Assembly: GCF_010111755.1 (NCBI RefSeq)
Contig: NC_088955.1
Span: 372,001-436,000, forward strand
Reading direction: 5' to 3'
Source of the DNA: Nakaseomyces glabratus
Lineage: Eukaryota > Ascomycota > Saccharomycetes > Saccharomycetales > Saccharomycetaceae
Length of the DNA: 64,000 nucleotides
The position numbers and the translations under genes were made by a program. Under the pieces are notes generated by a model. It was not told where the DNA came from and ran no database searches. It saw only the letters and a list, made by a program, of their open reading frames with translations. Shown piece by piece: positions 49,946-58,109 of this stretch (within the stretch, counting starts at the first letter, position 1; each line of letters begins with the position of its first letter).

Positions 49946-50620
49946 ATGCTCAGACAAAAGAAAAATAACAATGGCACAAGTAAGAGAAATTCGATGTTCT
50001 TGGATTCTTTCTTTCTAGGAGATCATTCCAAAACCAACACAGATGTCCACAGCAGCAGATCAAAACATACAAGTAGCATACAAACGAAGAATATATCACA
50101 GCCAACTCTGAAATCATCAAGTAGGATAAAACCGCTGATGAGTACCCCACTGAGAAATGGAGATAGCAAAGACATGGGAAGAGGTAGATTACAAAGAAGT
50201 AGTATGGTTTTGGACAACAATATGGTAAGAGATTATAATCTAGCGCTAAAGCATTTGGACACAATCGCAACTGATGAGAGTGAGCAAACTGGCAATAGTG
50301 ATACGAACTCTAATAGTTCTCTGTCTGTTTCTGAAAAGAGCGGAACATCATCAATATTTTCCACAAAAGATACTTCACAATATAGAGAAGCTGAACTTGA
50401 CCTACAGGCTCTTATGTTTGAAGATTGTATAACTGACGAAGAAAACCTTTGCGATGAGGTAATTATTATGGGAAAAAATAAATCTTTGATTAAGATATAT
50501 GATAACATAAACAGGAAAAAGATAGAAGATCAGCTAATATTAGATACTACTGAGTTTGGCAATATAATAACACAAAAGACATTCGATACTTCATATAAAA
50601 GGTCAAACTTGGAATTTTAA
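49946..50620 (+). CDS. YBR071W-like protein of unknown function
   Basis: 224 residues, close to S. cerevisiae YBR071W (211), which occupies the same place beside ALG14. The N-terminal half is Ser/Asn/Lys-rich and disordered, with basic Ser-containing motifs (RNSMFLDSFF, RLQRSSMVLD) that look like kinase or 14-3-3 sites. An acidic patch (FEDCITDEENLCDE) and a short helical stretch follow. There is no known domain. The yeast protein is cytoplasmic, and its mRNA has been reported as possibly cell-cycle or wall-stress regulated; SBF-like motifs upstream agree with that. Assignment rests on synteny and size, because the sequence is too low-complexity to recognise alone. Confidence 0.7.
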   Translation: MLRQKKNNNGTSKRNSMFLDSFFLGDHSKTNTDVHSSRSKHTSSIQTKNISQPTLKSSSRIKPLMSTPLRNGDSKDMGRGRLQRSSMVLDNNMVRDYNLALKHLDTIATDESEQTGNSDTNSNSSLSVSEKSGTSSIFSTKDTSQYREAELDLQALMFEDCITDEENLCDEVIIMGKNKSLIKIYDNINRKKIEDQLILDTTEFGNIITQKTFDTSYKRSNLEF

Positions 50621-51014
50621 AAAATGATTGAAGATTTAACAATATATGCTTAGCAAATATTGGATACAGCTCACGGCATAACCTCAAGATAAAATATCTA
50701 CTTCGTTATAGAACCAGTATTGATATTGGGTTAGGATTTTTATTATTGAAAAAAATATACGATACAAATGCAATACATAAACTAAAAGTAATTACGATAG
50801 TCTCTTTTTATTCACATTTCGAATGACAAATTTTATTTAATTGTTACTGCAATGCAATGAATGAAACATAATTTGTGATTCAAGAGAATTTTTGCCATTT
50901 ATTGTATTTTTGTGTTCTTATTGTTTTGTCTCAAATTGAACTAAGAGCTTTAAACTTTAGCAAGTTACTTTAATTTTCTATAATGCATGCTAGTTATATA
51001 TGATAAGTAATTAC
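50621..51014. other. Convergent intergenic, YBR071W-like/CGI121
   Basis: 394 bp, highly AT-rich, between convergent stop codons. It is also the junction between the YBR070-071 and YML036-038 synteny blocks. No mobile element or tRNA marks the junction. Confidence 0.55.
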
Positions 51015-51542
51015 TTATAATCCACGTAGTTGAATCATATTGACAATCATAGAGGATACCTGGTCTTCGGTAGAGTTTTCTATCATTTCTCCGTTAATTT
51101 TGTATACATGACCAACCATGCCGATATCACGATGCTGGTTAATGAATTCCTTACTTAGAGAAATCTCTTGCCCTTCAACGATGCTTGAAAGAGAAGGTAG
51201 TTCCGGCTCATCAGATCTATCTTTAATATGAAGACAAATTACCGTGCTACTATCCTCTTTTATGCCGAATTTTTTAAAAGCATCACCAATATTAGATGTT
51301 GGAGATAAACATAACATAATTTCAGAATGTATGGTCTTGGTCCTAAGTTTGTTATAGTTCTGCTCTACCAGAACTCTGTATAAAGCAGCATACAGCTGTT
51401 CCTGAGAGTAAATCATTCTGGCATCAAGGAAGGCATAAGGGAGTGTAGCCACCTTAGACCGTATGCTTTCGCTATTTGTAACATTTTCAAACGCTGTAAT
51501 AGAAATCTCAAAGTCAGGAAATTGAGGTATTTTAAAATTCAT
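51015..51542 (-). CDS. CGI121: EKC/KEOPS complex subunit Cgi121
   Basis: 175 residues (S. cerevisiae 181). The N-terminus MNFKIPQFPDFEISITAFENV, the central EIMLCLSPTSNIGDAFKKFGIKEDSSTVICL block and the C-terminal MIQLRGL are all characteristic of the Cgi121/TPRKB family. KEOPS makes the t6A modification at position 37 of ANN-decoding tRNAs, and Cgi121 binds tRNA and the kinase Bud32; the complex also affects telomeres and transcription. The ATG at 51542 directly opens the conserved domain, so no 5' intron is needed, whereas the S. cerevisiae gene has one. Confidence 0.93.
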   Translation of the reverse strand: MNFKIPQFPDFEISITAFENVTNSESIRSKVATLPYAFLDARMIYSQEQLYAALYRVLVEQNYNKLRTKTIHSEIMLCLSPTSNIGDAFKKFGIKEDSSTVICLHIKDRSDEPELPSLSSIVEGQEISLSKEFINQHRDIGMVGHVYKINGEMIENSTEDQVSSMIVNMIQLRGL

Positions 51543-51928
51543 CCTTGATATATTACCGTTAGCTGATGATGATCGTCAAAGTAACCTCGAAATAGTACGT
51601 CTAATAAACGTCAGCCAGGAAAAAGCTCATCTCTAACAAAATCATTGCTTTGTATTCTAGTTTTTAAAGATTCTTGAAAATTAAACTTAAATCCCGAAAA
51701 AGGTCTAAAATCCCAAAGTACCATCAATGTTCCAAATATTTGGAAAAAACTTTTTATTTGGTTGCGATTCAGTAAAGTTACGTTCATATTATATCACAAC
51801 TACAAACCTTTAATCTACAAACACATTTAAGATTGATAAGAAGTACTCAACTTCAATGCTATCTGCAATTGAATTCGCCTATTTTCCAACATTATAATAA
51901 GTGACATTTACTGCCAACAACAGTCAAG
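51543..51928. promoter_or_regulatory. Divergent promoter, CGI121/YML037C-like
   Basis: 386 bp between divergent genes, AT-rich, with an AAAAAACTTTTTATTT tract near 51745-51760. No recognisable binding site or RNA gene. Confidence 0.5.
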
Positions 51929-53293
51929 ATGGATAATGAAGCAAGAGGAGAACAACAGTTGGAGGACCTTATAAGACAATTACCATCTGTACCGAAAGCA
52001 AGCCATTCTGAGGTTGATTTGAGAGACGATCTCACACTGTACAACTTATTAGATCAAGCTGAACATGGGAGGAAGCTTATGAATTATATTGTCTCCACTA
52101 CTAGTTCTGAATCCGAGACTGTATTTAAATTAGAAAAACTGCGACATAGAGAGCACCAGCTGGCGAGGACCTGGTTTGATGAGGAGAAGAGAGGAACCGT
52201 TAAAATCTCATCAGCGATGCTCCAAATCGAGACTCCAATAGTGTTTTCATGGAGCAATCAAGGTGACAGTGAAACAAGCTCACCAGTAATTGAGAAACCT
52301 GAGTCACCCTCGCAATTCAGGAATATTTCTAAAACCAAAGAATTAACCACAAATCAAAAGTTACTAAACTCTGCTTCGTTGGCCGCTAAAGAAAAAAAAG
52401 TACCTACCTTTGAGAACTCAATAATCGAGGATAACTACTTCCATGACAACACTATAGACAATCTAGCAACACAATCTTCTAATTCAGAGCGTAATACCAG
52501 CAAGGAATGGAAAAGAAGCTCATTTAAAGTGGATCCATTACAAGAATTTGTTGCAACAGAACTTCCAAAATTGAAAAAAAAATCAGATGAGGAAGTTAAA
52601 GGCAAGAAAGCCAAAAAGAAAGGTCTACTATGGTTTTGGGGTAGCAGTAAACACAAGGATAAGGGTAAGCATTCAAGTAAACATACTAGAACCAAAGATG
52701 CTAATTTAGAAACTCACGATAACATCGAAAGCATAGACAATGAAAACGAAGCGCATAATAATGTCAGCGAAGAAGATGTTTGGGACTTTGATATGAGTCA
52801 AGACTTTGGGGAAGGGGACGAATCTAACGAGGTTATTGGGTTGGGAATCCAAGGCGATATCAAATCTATTAAAAGTGCAGGCACATCGGTTAAAAATAAT
52901 ATTAATGATATTGATCTTTTGGGTTACGGTAACAGTAATGAAGCTGATGAAGTAAGTATGCCATCACAGACCAAGTTATCAACATTGGAGAAGCCTCCTG
53001 GTATGGAGGTTTTACATATTAAGGATAACCCTGGAATGAAGAGTGAACTCAATAATATTGCTGGTGATGTAGGTAAGGTCCAGGACCACGTAATAAAAGC
53101 AAGTGATGATGATGGTGATGATGATGATGATGATGATGATTTTGGTGATTTCCAACAGGTAGTAGATGAAAGTGCATCCATAGCTACTTCTGGTAATCTG
53201 GCATCGACACAGTTTCCGATCATATCGTCGTCAAACCACACTGTCACACCAGCGCTTACATCATTTGTACCGCTTCAGCCCAAAAAGAAATAA
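51929..53293 (+). CDS. YML037C-like clathrin-vesicle-associated protein
   Basis: 454 residues (S. cerevisiae YML037C about 340), identified mainly by position between CGI121 (YML036W) and YMD8 (YML038C). The first 90 residues are helical (DLTLYNLLDQAEHGRKLMNYIV, then a charged heptad region); the rest is disordered. A Lys-rich stretch (KKKSDEEVKGKKAKKKGLLWFWG) with two Trp lies at about 215-240. Acidic-phenylalanine motifs follow: DVWDFDMSQDFGEGD and, after a run of nine Asp residues, DDFGDFQQ. Such DFGDF/WDF motifs bind the ear domains of clathrin adaptors (AP-1 gamma, GGA). The yeast protein co-localises with clathrin-coated vesicles, so an accessory role at TGN/endosomes is a reasonable inference. 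Confidence 0.75.
   Translation: MDNEARGEQQLEDLIRQLPSVPKASHSEVDLRDDLTLYNLLDQAEHGRKLMNYIVSTTSSESETVFKLEKLRHREHQLARTWFDEEKRGTVKISSAMLQIETPIVFSWSNQGDSETSSPVIEKPESPSQFRNISKTKELTTNQKLLNSASLAAKEKKVPTFENSIIEDNYFHDNTIDNLATQSSNSERNTSKEWKRSSFKVDPLQEFVATELPKLKKKSDEEVKGKKAKKKGLLWFWGSSKHKDKGKHSSKHTRTKDANLETHDNIESIDNENEAHNNVSEEDVWDFDMSQDFGEGDESNEVIGLGIQGDIKSIKSAGTSVKNNINDIDLLGYGNSNEADEVSMPSQTKLSTLEKPPGMEVLHIKDNPGMKSELNNIAGDVGKVQDHVIKASDDDGDDDDDDDDFGDFQQVVDESASIATSGNLASTQFPIISSSNHTVTPALTSFVPLQPKKK
53099..53151 (+). repeat. GAT/GGT trinucleotide repeat encoding poly-Asp
   Basis: A run of GAT codons with single GGT interruptions, encoding an Asp tract directly before the FGDF motif. It is likely to vary in length between strains. 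Confidence 0.85.
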
Positions 53294-54066
53294 TATAATT
53301 GTACTCAATATAGAAGAAAGGCGCTGTATATATATGGCTTTCTTTGCTATATACTAGTCACTATAAATAAATTACTTCATGTTTTCGATATTTTTTATTG
53401 ATACGAGTTGTGGTCTCTCCTAAGTAGCTCCAATAATGGATGTTGTTTAAACAAGTGTAAAATTGATTAATTACAATTATCTGTTAGATGTAACTCTGGC
53501 TAATGTTCAAATTATCTTATTTTTACTTATTATTGTGGATTGTCTATTCAAATATCCCTCACAATTGACGTAGCGGACCGGAAAAGGATTTTCCCTTCCA
53601 GTGACAGACAAGTCGATCGTTTCTTAAAAGGAAGTGATGATCATCCATAGCATAATGGTTGTTAGTGGTTTGTATTCCGAAGATTGTCATAACATATAAA
53701 TATTTAAACTAAGAATAAGGTGTTAATTGTTAACATTTCCTGGAATACAGTGATAAACATTTTGTTATTGATGGATTGTTCTTGAACATAGCTGCTCTTT
53801 TCAATAAATTATTTACAAAAACACCTGAACAAATTCTGCAAGACAGCATTTTGGGCAAAAGCTGCTCTCATATTATTATTTTACTGCAGTTGAATACCTG
53901 TTATTTCATTGAGTGTCGGTCAAATATTGTATCGTTAAAGAAGTCTGCTCTACATCTTCATTTCCCTCATTTTTCCTGGGGCTTATAATTTATGCAAGCT
54001 AGGTAACCACCAAGCGAGAGTCTTAGACAAAGGTCAAGTTTTAGTATACACACAATATTCAGAATC
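53294..54066. other. Intergenic, YML037C-like to YMD8
   Basis: 773 bp of AT-rich sequence. A GTATTCCGAAG near 53671-53681 superficially recalls centromere element CDEIII but lacks the other elements. A 70-codon frame at 53776-53988 without ATG start is not credible. Otherwise featureless. Confidence 0.55.
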
Positions 54067-55437
54067 ATGTACAAGACAATACTTCTTTTAATTACTGGTT
54101 GGTATGTTTGTTCCATTGGCCTAATGCTATACAACAAATGGATATTTGACCCACAAAGAGGTCTTGGTATTGCGTATCCAATAGGTTTGACTGGGTGCCA
54201 CCAACTAATTCTATGGTGTATCTCGTCCGTATATCTTAGATATACTAAGGCTCGTAAGGAAAGGAGGGCGAGGGAGCTAGATTCAGAAGAAAATGCGATT
54301 ATTGCTAATAATAATGAACCCATAGTAGATGTGGAAACGCTGGAAAGAGAAAAGAGACAGTTATTCTGGCGATTCATACTGCCGACAGCCATTTTTTCAG
54401 CTGGTGATATAGGTTTAGGTAATATGTCCTTGAGATATGTTCCATTGACTATCCACATAATCATCAAATCATCGAGTATAACATTTGTCTTACTTTTCAG
54501 TTGTCTTTTCAAAATAGAGAGATTTCACTGGCGATTATTTGTGATTGTCTTTGTCATGTTTGCCGGTGTTGTCATGATGGTCTATAAGCCTATCAATGAC
54601 GACTCTAACACTAATAAAGATGGATCTGAAACCAGCTCTGCGTCCTTCTACTTCGGTTGTGTTCTAGTACTGTTAAGTAGTTGCCTTTCCGGCTTGAGAT
54701 GGGTTTATACGCAATTGATTTTGAGAAACCAAACCAACACTCGCGAGGTCGAGAAACTAGACGATAATGTCTCAGATTACATAGAGAATAAATCCACCGA
54801 TAGCTCTTCAGAAAGATGTGAGGTAAACGTCCCTGGGCAGTCAGTAATACAGGAGAGCATTACGAAAAAGCCAGCTACTCCTGAGAACAAGAACAATCCA
54901 ATACGTACCATCAACAAGCTTTCGCCTGTAATGGCCTTGTTCTTATTTCTTACATCCCTGGCGGTGGAACAACCTTATAGGCATCTCTTCAGCACTAATT
55001 TCAGTGTCAAGCATGTCTTCCTAGCAATTTTTGGGCTGATGGTTTTACCGGGCTTAGGTGTGTTTACATTTACATTGTGTGAGTTTAGCATATTAGGGAA
55101 GACTAAAGTACTTACATTGAGTATTGCTGGTGTGGTGAAGGAAGTGCTAACGATAATTTTCAGTATGCTGATATTACATGAAAGGCTACATGGTATCCTA
55201 AATTGGGTCGGGATGGTTATAATTCTGCTGGACGTGACGTATTACAATTATTTCAGATACAAGCAGAAAATGCAAGAGGACTATGTCCGACTTGAGGCCC
55301 CGGCAGCAGGGTTTGAGGACAAGTACATGGGCAATAGAAGGCCGCTAGAGACGGACTCCATGACGGAGATTCCTCCTTACTCTATCACTTCTGATAATAC
55401 TTTCCAAGAGTACGAAATGAACAAAATAATTAAATAA
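54067..55437 (+). CDS. YMD8: Nucleotide-sugar-transporter-like membrane protein Ymd8
   Basis: 456 residues (S. cerevisiae 442), with about ten predicted membrane spans. The first is ILLLITGWYVCSIGLMLYNKWIF, with the YNKW element typical of the triose-phosphate/nucleotide-sugar transporter (TPT) family. GNMSLRYVPLTIHIIIKSSSITFVLLFS and TKVLTLSIAGVVKEVLTIIFSMLILHERL are the two conserved family blocks; HERL near the last spans is a hallmark. A hydrophilic loop of about 70 residues (215-285) separates the halves, and a further charged loop lies near 60-95. The substrate is unknown; the yeast protein is placed in the early secretory pathway. Position matches YML038C. Confidence 0.92.
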   Translation: MYKTILLLITGWYVCSIGLMLYNKWIFDPQRGLGIAYPIGLTGCHQLILWCISSVYLRYTKARKERRARELDSEENAIIANNNEPIVDVETLEREKRQLFWRFILPTAIFSAGDIGLGNMSLRYVPLTIHIIIKSSSITFVLLFSCLFKIERFHWRLFVIVFVMFAGVVMMVYKPINDDSNTNKDGSETSSASFYFGCVLVLLSSCLSGLRWVYTQLILRNQTNTREVEKLDDNVSDYIENKSTDSSSERCEVNVPGQSVIQESITKKPATPENKNNPIRTINKLSPVMALFLFLTSLAVEQPYRHLFSTNFSVKHVFLAIFGLMVLPGLGVFTFTLCEFSILGKTKVLTLSIAGVVKEVLTIIFSMLILHERLHGILNWVGMVIILLDVTYYNYFRYKQKMQEDYVRLEAPAAGFEDKYMGNRRPLETDSMTEIPPYSITSDNTFQEYEMNKIIK

Positions 55438-58109
55438 GAAATAAATCACCTAATAAAGAGAAGAAAAGTACTACAAAAAAAAGAAACGTATGTAAAACAA
55501 AGGACATATCTCATTGAGGGAAGCTGCTCTATGCCAATTGCGGTTGCTCAAAGGGGCACTTCTCGAGAGATTAGGTTTACATTTGCTTTCCAGTAATAAA
55601 ATTTGCCTTTGCAGCAACTAAAATGCATATCTTAATTCGGTTCGAATAAATGACAGGATCAAGAGAAATACCAACAGTATGGCCAACCAGTTTGTTGTTT
55701 GCTTTGCGATATTTTTGCTGTGTTGCGACTGCAGAGGAGAAAGGCTATCTTCACTTAAAGGATTTCTATTATAAGGTTAACTGTACAACTATAAGGAGAT
55801 TGTAAACTAAACCCGACGAGTATGCAATTCCAATTGAAAGAAGAAAAAAACGTCATAACAGAGAAACCTCGACGTTTCGTGGGTAAATTATATAAACGGA
55901 AATAATAGCAGAAGGTTGGGTTTATCAAATCCGTGCGCCTACTCTCTGTGCTTGACACCAGAAAGCGTTAATTAATCACTTGTATTAGCCTTATCATGCA
56001 AGTGCAATACAGGACAGAAAACGGGCAACGCACGCTCCTAGTGTGTGTGTACGTCTATTTCACTGGGTCTGGGAAGAAAAGAAAGAAAAGAAAGGCATGC
56101 CATTCTGGCGGAAGGGAGTCCAGCAGCCCAAAATATTTTGTGCATGCACAGACAGTCCAGCACACGCCAAACTGCTACCATTTGGTTGCTATACCAAGCT
56201 TTGAATCCGAGTCGAACAGTTCTTTTTGTTTAATTTACGTACGGGGTTATCTGTGTAGGCATATACGATTAGTTTTAGAAAAAATATGTGTCAAAGATGG
56301 GAATCATCTGCACAGACAATCCAGCAGAGAAACGTCAAACCGTTGCATCCTAAAAAATTTTTTCTTGAACCTGAGCGCACATTAAACTGCTACTTGGGAA
56401 GTCAGTACGGTGTTGTGCAAGTAAGGTACGCCTTCCCATATCGGTGTAATAATATGTTATCAAAGGTGTACTACAGACTGTACCTATAAAGTATTATAAA
56501 TTGTTCACAATTGCATTATGAATTAATTGATAATAGCGGGCCTGTAATGAGTGGCTCTTATCAATTGTGCGGTGTCCGAGATTGGGTACAAGTTAAACAG
56601 CGGGTAAGCCCATGGGTAAGCCCATGGGTAGCCTATCATGGACTTTGTAGTATGTGTTATATTCCATCTCTGTATAATAAATCTAAAAATAGATTTCAAT
56701 TGATCTTCTTCATAAAACAAAATTAGTCAGAAAGTCCTGTTCTATTTAGAATGAATCGCTTGTTTTCGCTTTCTATTTGTCCCCTACGTTAGCAAGTCCA
56801 TCCCCACTACTCCCACTAGTACATTTTGCTGGATTTTTCTAGGGCGCTCTGCTCCGCAAATTTCACATTTTCCATACAAGGAGTCACAGAGGCCCAATTT
56901 CCGAAAATCATTTCTCCCTCGTTATTTTTTCCGGTAATTAGTACCCCCCACAGACAATTCCGTACTCGCTAGGGCAAAGCACTATCAATGAATCATTACC
57001 ACTGCTCCACAGAGACACACGTACAGGAAAGGCTCGTAGACAAAGAGACTCATCACTTATCAGCACTGGCTCTGCAATCGTGTTCCCCCCCCTCTCTGGC
57101 CTTGTTCCACCTCCCAGATCAGTGAAGCACCGGAGAAACCGTCCAGCCGTCCTACAGTCCAACAGTCCTACAGTCCAACAGTCCAACTTTCACCCACTTT
57201 CCCAGTTGTCACACACGTACAGCACCACTCTGAGGGTAGAAAAAGAGTGCCCACCCATCTGAGCGCTCGGGAATTAGACTAATCCCCACCCCACGCTCTT
57301 CCACAAATCCCTACAGTAAATGCGGAGCAATTTGTCTCTCCCCTGAAAAAATATTAATTCGTCACACAGCACCTAGTGTTCCATCCTCTCCTTCGCGGGC
57401 TCTTCTTAGCGCAAAAGACTAATAATGGGGGGTGGAGCATCTCTTCTCTGATCGGAATATTTTCTTTGAAAAATGGAAGACCAGAGAAACGCCCGCACAG
57501 CCATGAAGGAATGAAGAGGGAAACTCTGATCCTCCCGCATGCGAGGAGAAGACTAAGAGATTCGAAATCGAGAGCACTAACACAGACGCAGAGATGGCCC
57601 CGCACAGGGAAAAATGGAAGGCTTATTCGATTCCTTCCATTTGCGATACCACAGAAAGAGCAGCACCAGAGAAAAGAGACAATCACCGTCATTTCGAAGT
57701 ACAACTACCAGCAGAAGCACCAGCAGAAGCACCAGCAGAAGTACAAGTACAAGTAGAAGTGGGGGGAGGACGGAAGTGCAAAGTACGGAAAGGGATAGAG
57801 AAAACACCGCAGAGAAGGGCATGAGAAAAGAGAAGCCCAAGAGAAATGCATCTGGGAGAGGAAGGGGCGCAGAGATGTAGGACAGAAGAGAGAGAAAAAA
57901 AGAAAGATCAGCTCTACGGTATTTTGTAGTCCCAATTTTAAAAAAAAAAAATACTCCTAATGGGGGGGGAGCAAGAAAAAAAAAAAATCACACAGCAGAA
58001 AAAAAAAACTATTATAAATATAACCAGTGATTAAGCGATTCCTTCAAAGGATGGAGTAAGAAGCAAAGTTAATCCAACCAACTGTAACCGAGATATACAC
58101 ACAATACTG
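55438..58109. promoter_or_regulatory. 2.7-kb upstream region of STP2, repeat-rich
   Basis: No gene is supported. It contains a 12-bp tandem repeat GGGTAAGCCCAT (56602-56625), a 16-bp repeat (57151-57182), a 12-bp ACCAGCAGAAGC triplicate (57707-57742), C8 (57085-57092), G8 (57962-57969) and several A tracts (57940-57951, 57975-57987). A TATAAATA box at 58013-58020 lies about 90 bp before the STP2 ATG. The part from 57420 to 57900 is purine-rich, and overlapping small frames there (57376-57756, 57594-57880) are compositional artefacts. It is also the junction between the YML036-038 and YHR006-008 synteny blocks. Confidence 0.5.
57151..57187. repeat. 16-bp tandem repeat upstream of STP2
   Basis: CCTACAGTCCAACAGT twice in perfect tandem, followed by CCAAC of a third unit. 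The half-unit (C)AGTCC(T/A)AC also repeats internally. Confidence 0.85.

Noticed and set aside
53660..53700. Possible centromere (CCGAA core of CDEIII in GTATTCCGAAGATTG)
   Set aside because: Only a short core matches. There is no CDEI (RTCACRTG) at the proper distance and no 80-bp AT-rich CDEII between.
55636..55650. Box-B-like GGTTCGAATAA, possible tRNA gene
   Set aside because: Lacks the terminal CC of the T arm, and no box A, acceptor stem or cloverleaf can be drawn around it.
56880..56905. Another CDEIII-like TTTCCGAAAATC
   Set aside because: The neighbouring sequence is GC-richer, not AT-rich, and no CDEI lies at the proper distance.
55996..57880. Several frames of 67-129 codons upstream of STP2
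   Set aside because: They overlap each other in different frames across tandem repeats and purine-rich sequence, the signature of compositional bias.
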